A stretch of DNA of 8,823 nucleotides, from NCBI GenBank assembly GCA_026398715.1, contig JAPLSI010000158.1, positions 1-8,823 of the forward strand, read 5' to 3'. The number at the start of each line of letters is the position of its first letter. The stretch's first letter is position 1. Below the pieces are notes generated by a model, which saw nothing but the letters and a program-made list of their open reading frames with translations, did not search any database and had not been told where the DNA came from. The position numbers and the translations under genes were made by a program. Below are positions 1 through 5,380 of the stretch, piece after piece. Origin of the DNA: Gammaproteobacteria bacterium (lineage in GTDB: Bacteria; Pseudomonadota; Gammaproteobacteria; Xanthomonadales; Xanthomonadaceae).

Positions 1-722
1 CTGCCATCACCCGGCACGCCGCCACCCGCCATTCCGCCCATCATGCCGCCGAAGCCGGCCTGCCCGTCGCCAAGGGTCGGCACCAGGTCGGGCGAATATT
101 CATTGCCGCCGCCACGCGGCGGACCGCCGGACGAACCGCCCCGCACGGGCGGCCGGCCGACATAACCGGCCGATGTCAGGCGCGTGGTCATGCCTGAATA
201 GAAAGAGGTGATGCGCGAGGCCAGCAGCGGTATCAGCCGCGCCATCAGCCAGTCGCGTTCTTCCGGCGTGCACTTGATCTGGCGGATTCCGCCACGGATT
301 CCCTCCACCCAGGCCGACGGCCCCAGCGGGTTCGGCACGCTTTCATTGAAATTGGGACCCGACATCGACGCCAACTGCCGGTCGAGCTCGTCCAGCGGGC
401 CGCGGTCGTTGTAGGACACGTCGTTGACGAAGCGCTCGCTCAACAGCTGCTGCAGCTGTTCTTCTTCCGGCAACAGGTCCAGCTTGCGCGGCGTGGACCG
501 GCGCTCCGGCACGCCCTCGAAGCGCAGGCGCCAGCCTTCGGCCAGCCGGTTCTCGGTCTGGGCGATCAGTTTTTCCCAGTTGGACGTGTCCTTGAAGGCT
601 TCCGGAACTTCTTCATCGGCCACGGCGGTGGTCAGGACTTCAGACAGCAAGCTGCGAAGTTCCTTGAAGGCCTGGAGACGGGTCTTCTCCATGGCGGACG
701 CTGACGGGGGGATGATGTTCAT
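1..722 (-). CDS. DUF1631-like protein, N-terminal part (cut by window edge)
   Basis: About 240 residues are visible; the C-terminus lies beyond the left edge. Translating the minus strand from 722 gives an uninterrupted frame beginning MNIIPPSASAMEKTRLQ. A second in-frame ATG at 692 (MEKTRLQ) is an equally plausible start, as neither has a strong Shine-Dalgarno. The first 100 residues are charged and probably helical. Residues 108-187 hold the recognisable part: an L-x-x-L-D-R-Q-L-A stretch, then NPLGP at 131-135, then a helical segment ending SFYSGMTTRLTSAGY. This order of motifs resembles DUF1631 proteins, large cytosolic proteins of unknown function in beta- and gammaproteobacteria. From residue 188 the sequence becomes a Gly/Pro/Met-rich linker (GGMMGGMAGGG) up to the window edge. 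There is no signal peptide or membrane segment. The frame is certainly coding; the family assignment is by eye and moderate. It is divergent from the lipoprotein gene. Confidence 0.6.
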   Translation of the reverse strand, partial: MNIIPPSASAMEKTRLQAFKELRSLLSEVLTTAVADEEVPEAFKDTSNWEKLIAQTENRLAEGWRLRFEGVPERRSTPRKLDLLPEEEQLQQLLSERFVNDVSYNDRGPLDELDRQLASMSGPNFNESVPNPLGPSAWVEGIRGGIRQIKCTPEERDWLMARLIPLLASRITSFYSGMTTRLTSAGYVGRPPVRGGSSGGPPRGGGNEYSPDLVPTLGDGQAGFGGMMGGMAGGGVPGDG

Positions 723-738
723 GCTCACGGCGTCCGCT

Positions 739-747
739 AGAGTAGCA
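739..747 (-). promoter_or_regulatory. Candidate extended -10 for the minus-strand gene
   Basis: On the minus strand this reads TGCTACTCT, an extended -10 (TGn) with a three-of-six match to TATAAT. It lies 16 nt upstream of the ATG at 722 and 46 nt upstream of the ATG at 692. The region 17 nt further up has only a poor -35 (CTGTGA). The assignment is weak and rests on position plus the TGn motif. Confidence 0.22.
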
Positions 748-794
748 AGCCCACGCGCGATTCACAGTGCCGTGGCGCGAAGTTTCGAGCCGAC

Positions 795-803
795 TGATAT
801 GCT
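795..803 (+). promoter_or_regulatory. Candidate extended -10 for lipoprotein/acyl-CoA dehydrogenase pair
   Basis: TGATATGCT is a TGn extended -10 with TATGCT matching four of six consensus positions. It ends 30 nt before the ATG at 834, giving a predicted leader of roughly 24 nt. There is no credible -35 at 16-18 nt. The kinase operon has a similar motif (TGATACGAT) at exactly the same distance from its start codon, which modestly raises confidence. The 111-nt divergent gap 723-833 holds nothing else I can identify. Confidence 0.35.
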
Positions 804-833
804 GGCTAAAACCCTCCACTGCGAGTAGTTAAA

Positions 834-1301
834 ATGTCACGCATCATGAAAACTGTGCTTGTCATCGCGTTTCTCGCCCTGTTGGCTGCGTGTTCGTCCG
901 GCCCGAAGAAGCGCGTGAATCCGCCGCGCGCCAGCATCCAGCAATTGGCAGTGCAAGCCGATGGCAGCTGGCAGCTGAGCGTACGCCTGCAGAACTTCAG
1001 TTCGATCAGCACGACCTTCACGTCGGTGGATGCCAAATTGGTCATCGGCGGACAGGACGCCGGCCGCGTACTGTTGCAGCCGGGCATCAGCATCGGGCCG
1101 GAATCGGCCGACGTGGTGGTCGCACGGCTGACGCCGACCCTGGGCGCCAAGCTGGTGGTCGCCTCCGCCATCGCATCAAGCCAATCCACCGCCTACTCGC
1201 TGTCCGGCACCATCGTCACCAGCAAGCCCAAGGGCGAATATTCCTTCAACTACGACAGCACGCTCAATCCGGCACCCGGCTTGAACGGCGTGATGCGCTG
1301 A
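834..1301 (+). CDS. Small outer-membrane-type lipoprotein, possibly LEA2/WHy-like
   Basis: This is a 155-residue protein with a classic lipoprotein signal peptide: positively charged start (MSRIMK), hydrophobic core (VLVIAFLALL) and lipobox LAAC with the acylated cysteine at residue 20. Serine follows the cysteine, which under the Lol sorting rule favours the outer membrane, facing the periplasm. The mature part is about 136 residues, rich in beta-branched residues and serine, with no other membrane segment. Residues 45-100 alternate in a beta-sandwich-like way (QLSVRLQNF, then KLVIGG, then a GPESADVVVARL strand), resembling LEA2/WHy-domain lipoproteins; this similarity is by eye only. ATG 834 was chosen for its distance from a weak GCGAG; the in-frame ATG at 846 would still leave a full signal peptide. 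The stop overlaps the next gene's Shine-Dalgarno, so the two are probably co-transcribed. Function unknown. Confidence 0.85.
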   Translation: MSRIMKTVLVIAFLALLAACSSGPKKRVNPPRASIQQLAVQADGSWQLSVRLQNFSSISTTFTSVDAKLVIGGQDAGRVLLQPGISIGPESADVVVARLTPTLGAKLVVASAIASSQSTAYSLSGTIVTSKPKGEYSFNYDSTLNPAPGLNGVMR

Positions 1302-1304
1302 GGA
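1299..1304 (+). promoter_or_regulatory. Ribosome binding site of the acyl-CoA dehydrogenase
   Basis: TGAGGA overlaps the lipoprotein stop codon (TGA 1299-1301) and lies 6 nt before ATG 1311. It fixes that start and suggests translational coupling of the two genes. Confidence 0.7.
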
Positions 1305-1310
1305 CAAACC

Positions 1311-3092
1311 ATGATTTCCTATAAAGCCCCGCTGCAGGACATGCGCTTCGCCCTGTACGACGTAATTGGCGGTGAAGCCCTGTTCAAGAAGCTGGCCATC
1401 GGCAACGCGCAGCGCGACATCATGGATGCCGTACTGGACGAAGGCGCGCGCTTCACCGAAACCGTGCTTGCTCCGCTCAGCCCCATCGGCGACCAGATCG
1501 GATGCGTCCATGACAAATCGACAGGCGCCGTTACGACGCCACCCGGCTTCCGCGATGCGTATCTCAAGTTCGTCGACGGCGGCTGGAGTGGACTCACCGC
1601 GCCCGAGTCGATGGGCGGGCAGGACATGCCCGAGACCCTCGGCGCGATCATCAAGGAAATGCTGGACGCCTCCAACCTGGCGTGGAGCAACTATCCCCTG
1701 CTCTCGCACGGCGCCATCGAGGCGCTGAAGCACCACGGCGAACAATGGCAGAAGGATGTCTTCCTGAAGGCCATCATCGACGGCCGCTGGACCGGCACCA
1801 TGTGCCTGACCGAACCGCATGCCGGATCGGACCTCGGCATGCTCAAGACCCGCGCCGAACCTGCGGCCGACGACACTTATTCCATCACCGGCACCAAGAT
1901 CTTCATCACCGGCGGCGAGCACGACTTCACCGACAACATCATCCACCTGGTGCTGGCGCGCCTGCCCGATGCACCGGCAGGCACCAAGGGAATTTCCCTG
2001 TTCATCGTGCCGAAGCTGAAAACGGCGCGCGACGGCACCGTCGGGGACCGCAACGCGGTGCGCTGCGGCTCCATCGAACACAAGATGGGCATCCATGGCT
2101 CGTCCACCTGCGTGATGAATTTCGACGGCGCCCAGGGCTACCTAATCGGCAAGCCGAACAAGGGTCTGGCCGCGATGTTCACCATGATGAATACCGCACG
2201 CCTCGCGGTGGGCCTGCAAGGCCTGGGCCTGATCGATCGCGCCTACCAGGGCGCGCTGGCGTATTCGAACGACCGCGTGCAGGGCCGCTCGCTGTCGGGC
2301 GCGAAATTCCCCGACAAGCCGGCCGACCCGCTGGTGGTGCATCCGGACATCCGCCGCATGCTGCTGACCTGCAAGGCGCTGGGCGAAGGTTCGCGCGTGC
2401 TCGCGCTGCATGCCGCCACCATGGTGGACATCCTGGAACGGTCGGTGGACGACGCCGAGCGCAAGGCCGCCGACGACATGCTTGGCTTCCTGACCCCCAT
2501 CGTGAAGGGCATGCTGACCGAGTGGTCCGTGGAGTGCACCTACCACGCGCTGCAATGTTTCGGCGGCCACGGCTACGTGCGCGAATGGGGCATGGAACAA
2601 CTCGCCCGCGACGCGCGCATCACCACCATCTACGAAGGCACCACGCAGATCCAGGCGCTGGACTTGCTGGGCCGCAAGATCATGGTGTTGCAGGGCGCCG
2701 GCATGCGGCAGTTTTTGGGCATGATCCAGAAATTCTGCGAAGAGAACATGACCAACCCGGACATGATCGAATTCATCCTGCCGCTGGCCGAAGTGACCAA
2801 GCAGTGGGGCGAGTTGACGATGGAGGTTGGGCGCAAGGCTTCTTCCAATGCTGAAGAGATTGGCGCGGCGGCGGTGGACTACCTGTTCTACTCAGGCTAC
2901 GTCGCCCTCGCCTATTGGTGGGCTCGATCGGTGGCGACGGCGGATGCTGGCAACCACGACGCGGCGTTCAAGCAAGACAAGCGGAATACGGCGAGGTTCT
3001 ATTTCGCCCGCATTCTGCCGCGGGTGAATGTGCATGCGGCTGGGGTCAGGAGTGGGGTGCAGAGTCTGCCGGAGCTGCGAACCGGCGCCTGA
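1311..3092 (+). CDS. Acyl-CoA dehydrogenase, long DmdC/FadE-type with C-terminal extension
   Basis: This 593-residue FAD enzyme should introduce a trans-2,3 double bond into an acyl-CoA and pass electrons to electron-transferring flavoprotein, as in beta-oxidation. Domains in order: a short N-terminal segment typical of this subfamily (MISYKAPLQDMRF, residues 1-30); helical N-terminal domain (about 35-160); beta middle domain opening with the family signature MCLTEPHAGSDLG (164-176); C-terminal helical domain with QCFGGHGYVREWG (415-427) and YEGTTQIQ (441-448), whose E442 aligns with the usual catalytic base; and a C-terminal extension (about 460-590) ending in the ARFYFARILP-type helix found in roughly 600-residue members such as 3-methylmercaptopropionyl-CoA dehydrogenase (DmdC). 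Length and motifs are complete, so it should be active. The substrate cannot be told from sequence; many DmdC-like proteins are general acyl-CoA dehydrogenases. From about 2820 to the stop, codon use shifts toward otherwise scarce codons (GGG, AGG, AGT, GCT). Confidence 0.95.
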   Translation: MISYKAPLQDMRFALYDVIGGEALFKKLAIGNAQRDIMDAVLDEGARFTETVLAPLSPIGDQIGCVHDKSTGAVTTPPGFRDAYLKFVDGGWSGLTAPESMGGQDMPETLGAIIKEMLDASNLAWSNYPLLSHGAIEALKHHGEQWQKDVFLKAIIDGRWTGTMCLTEPHAGSDLGMLKTRAEPAADDTYSITGTKIFITGGEHDFTDNIIHLVLARLPDAPAGTKGISLFIVPKLKTARDGTVGDRNAVRCGSIEHKMGIHGSSTCVMNFDGAQGYLIGKPNKGLAAMFTMMNTARLAVGLQGLGLIDRAYQGALAYSNDRVQGRSLSGAKFPDKPADPLVVHPDIRRMLLTCKALGEGSRVLALHAATMVDILERSVDDAERKAADDMLGFLTPIVKGMLTEWSVECTYHALQCFGGHGYVREWGMEQLARDARITTIYEGTTQIQALDLLGRKIMVLQGAGMRQFLGMIQKFCEENMTNPDMIEFILPLAEVTKQWGELTMEVGRKASSNAEEIGAAAVDYLFYSGYVALAYWWARSVATADAGNHDAAFKQDKRNTARFYFARILPRVNVHAAGVRSGVQSLPELRTGA

Positions 3093-3163
3093 GCATTCCA
3101 TCTGGGGCCAGCCGTACCACCCGCCCGTAGTCCGGTTGTCCCAAGGCCGCCCTCCCGCCGACC

Positions 3164-3172
3164 TGATACGAT
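3164..3172 (+). promoter_or_regulatory. Candidate extended -10 promoter of the kinase operon
   Basis: TGATACGAT is an extended -10 (TGn followed by TACGAT, four of six matches) ending 30 nt before ATG 3203. The nearest -35-like hexamer (TTGTCC, 3136-3141) is about 25 nt from the hexamer, too far for a normal sigma-70 spacer, so this would be an extended-10-dependent promoter. The rest of the 110-nt gap 3093-3202 contains no clear terminator hairpin after the dehydrogenase, so read-through from upstream is not excluded. Confidence 0.4.
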
Positions 3173-3191
3173 TCCCCGGTACAGCTGGAAC

Positions 3192-3198
3192 GGGGAGG
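3192..3198 (+). promoter_or_regulatory. Ribosome binding site of kinase copy 1
   Basis: GGGGAGG is a strong Shine-Dalgarno 4 nt before ATG 3203 and decides that start. It is the strongest ribosome binding site in the window, consistent with the first gene of an operon. Confidence 0.7.
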
Positions 3199-3202
3199 CG
3201 CG

Positions 3203-5380
3203 ATGTCGCAGGGCCCAGGACTTCCAATCGACCGCTTGCGCGGCTCACTCGCGCAGTCGTACATCATCGACCGTGAACTGGGCCGGGGCGGCATGTCGGC
3301 CGTCTTCCTCGCGCAGGACTGCAAGCACGACCGCTCGGTCGCCATCAAGGTGCTGCATCCCGAGCTCGCCGCCAGCCTGGGGCCAGACCGCTTCCTGCAG
3401 GAAATCCGGCTCGCCGCCCGCCTCAACCACCCGCACATCCTGCCCCTGTTCGATTCGGGCAGCGTGGACGGCCTGCTGTATTACGTGATGCCCTATGTGG
3501 AAGGCGAATCGCTGCGCGAGCGCCTGGACCGCGAGCAACACCTGTCGGTGGAAGAAGCCGTGCGCCACGGCCAGGCCATCGCCTCCGCGCTGGATTACGC
3601 CAGCCGCCAGGGCATCGTGCATCGGGACGTGAAACCCGAAAACGTGATGCTGTACGAAGGCGAGGCGATGGTGATGGACTTCGGCATCGCCAAGGCCGTC
3701 AGCGCCGCGGGGTCCGACACGCTGACGCAGACCGGCATGATGGTCGGCACGCCAGCCTATGTCAGCCCGGAACAAGCCGCCGGCGAAACCAACCTGGACG
3801 GCCGCAGCGACCAATACAGCCTTGGCTGCATGCTTTACGAGATGCTGTCCGGCGAGCGCCCCTTCGTGGGCTCCACCGCGCAGGCGGTGATGGCCAAGCG
3901 CTTCACCGAAACCGCCCGGCCGCTGCGCAACGTGCGCGCCGCCATCCCGGAAAACATCGAACGCGCCGTGGCCAAGGCGATGGAGACCAATCCGGACAAG
4001 CGCTTCACCACCACCGCGCAATTCGGGCATGCCCTGCTGTCGGGCAACACGCATACGCCCAGCGACACGATGGTGCTGCCGACGCCGGTGGTGTCCGCGG
4101 CCAAGTCCGTGGCCGTGCTGCCCTTTGCCGACATGAGCGCCGATTCCGACCAGGCCTACTTCACCGACGGCATGGCCGAGGAAATCATCAATGCGCTGTC
4201 GAAGATCCAAGCCTTGCGCGTGGCTTCGCGCACTTCGTCCTTCGCCTTCAAGGGCAAGAACGAGGACATCGGCGAGATCGGCAAGAAACTGAAAGTCTCC
4301 ACCGTGCTGGAAGGCAGCGTGCGCAAGATGGGCAACAAGCTGCGCATCACCGCGCAGTTGGTGAACGTCGCGGATGGTTACCACTTGTGGTCAGAGCGAT
4401 ACGACCGCGACATGGAAGACGTGTTCGCCATCCAGGATGATATTTCCCAGGCGATTGCCAAGGCGCTGCGTGTCATTCTCAGCGATGATGAAAAGCGCCA
4501 GATCGAAAAACCGCGCGCACTGAATATCGAGGCCTACGACTTCTACCTGCGCGGCATCCAGCACATGCACCAGCTGCGCCGCAAAAGCCTGGAATACGCG
4601 CGGCAGATGTTCCTGCGCGCCATCGAGATCGACCCGACCTATGCGCGCGCCTATGCCGGCGTCGCGAATTGCTATTCCCTGCTGTACAGCTTCTTCGACT
4701 CGCGTGAATTCAATATGCGGCAAGCCGACCAGGCCAGCAGCAAGGCGCTGGAGCTGGAACCGAGCCTGGCCGAGTCGCACCTCGCCCGCGGCGTGGCGCT
4801 GTCGCTGGCCAAGCGCTACGACGAAGCCAAGCAGGGTTTCGAGCAGGCCATGCGCCTGGACCCGAATCTGTTCGAGGCGCCCTACTGGTATTCGCAGATG
4901 CAGTTGTCGCAAGGCAACTACGAAGACGCCGTTCGCCTGGGCGACCGCGCCAACCTGCTGCGACCCGAGGACTACCAGTGCCTGTCCTTCGTCGGCCTGG
5001 CATTGAAGTCGCTCGGCCGGCATGAAGAAGCGCTGGGCTATTTCCGCCGGCAATCGAAATTGATTGAAGCGCATCTGGAACAACATCCCGACGACGCGCG
5101 CGCCTGCATCATGGGCGCCAGCGCCACCGCGAATGTCGGCGATGAAGAAAGGTCGGCCTACTACGCAGCGCGCGCGATGGCCGTGGACCCGGAAGACCCC
5201 ATGGTGCTGTACAACGTGGCCTGTTCGTTCTCGATCCTGGGCAAGACGCGCGAGGCGCTGGACGCCCTGGAGAAAGCCGTGAACTTCGGCTGGGGCGACA
5301 AGGGCTGGCTGGAACACGACAGCGACCTCGATCCACTGCGCGCGGACCCGCGCTACATTGCGTTGGTAGGAGCGATGTAA
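3203..5380 (+). CDS. Soluble Ser/Thr protein kinase with TolB-like and TPR domains, copy 1
   Basis: This 725-residue protein has a PknB-like kinase domain (about 20-280) with all key elements: glycine loop GRGGMSAVF (27-35), VAIK with ATP-anchoring K49, candidate helix-C glutamate E67, catalytic HRDVKPEN (D142, K144, N147), DFG (159-161), an activation loop with phosphorylatable T173, T175 and T177, GTPAYVSPEQ (182-191), and DQYSLG with D203. A Ser/Thr/Pro-rich linker (281-300) leads directly into a TolB/FlgO-like domain (about 301-420; SVAVLPF, RVASRTSSFAFKGK, VLEGSVRK, GYHLWSERYDR), of the COG5616 type also found in class III cyclases and CadC-like regulators. Residues 440-690 form about seven TPR-like units, ending in the WLEHDSDLDPLRADPRY tail common in such proteins. 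There is no signal peptide or transmembrane helix, so it should be cytosolic, unlike many PknB-type kinases. It is first gene of the array and predicted to be active. Substrates and stimulus are unknown. Confidence 0.95.
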   Translation: MSQGPGLPIDRLRGSLAQSYIIDRELGRGGMSAVFLAQDCKHDRSVAIKVLHPELAASLGPDRFLQEIRLAARLNHPHILPLFDSGSVDGLLYYVMPYVEGESLRERLDREQHLSVEEAVRHGQAIASALDYASRQGIVHRDVKPENVMLYEGEAMVMDFGIAKAVSAAGSDTLTQTGMMVGTPAYVSPEQAAGETNLDGRSDQYSLGCMLYEMLSGERPFVGSTAQAVMAKRFTETARPLRNVRAAIPENIERAVAKAMETNPDKRFTTTAQFGHALLSGNTHTPSDTMVLPTPVVSAAKSVAVLPFADMSADSDQAYFTDGMAEEIINALSKIQALRVASRTSSFAFKGKNEDIGEIGKKLKVSTVLEGSVRKMGNKLRITAQLVNVADGYHLWSERYDRDMEDVFAIQDDISQAIAKALRVILSDDEKRQIEKPRALNIEAYDFYLRGIQHMHQLRRKSLEYARQMFLRAIEIDPTYARAYAGVANCYSLLYSFFDSREFNMRQADQASSKALELEPSLAESHLARGVALSLAKRYDEAKQGFEQAMRLDPNLFEAPYWYSQMQLSQGNYEDAVRLGDRANLLRPEDYQCLSFVGLALKSLGRHEEALGYFRRQSKLIEAHLEQHPDDARACIMGASATANVGDEERSAYYAARAMAVDPEDPMVLYNVACSFSILGKTREALDALEKAVNFGWGDKGWLEHDSDLDPLRADPRYIALVGAM
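5368..5372 (+). promoter_or_regulatory. Ribosome binding site of copy 2, inside copy 1
   Basis: AGGAG lies within the last codons of copy 1, 8 nt before ATG 5381. The copy 1 stop (TAA 5378-5380) directly abuts that ATG, so translation of copy 2 is probably coupled to copy 1. Confidence 0.65.

Noticed and set aside
208..828. Plus-strand open frames opposite the DUF1631-like gene
   Set aside because: Ser/Arg-rich translations without motifs; the minus strand here gives a convincing protein with family-like motifs.
890..1324. Overlapping open frames on both strands in the lipoprotein region
   Set aside because: The frame from 834 has a textbook lipoprotein signal; the alternatives have low-complexity Arg/His/Gly composition.
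3093..3163. Rho-independent terminator after the acyl-CoA dehydrogenase
   Set aside because: No GC-rich hairpin followed by a T-run could be found in the gap.
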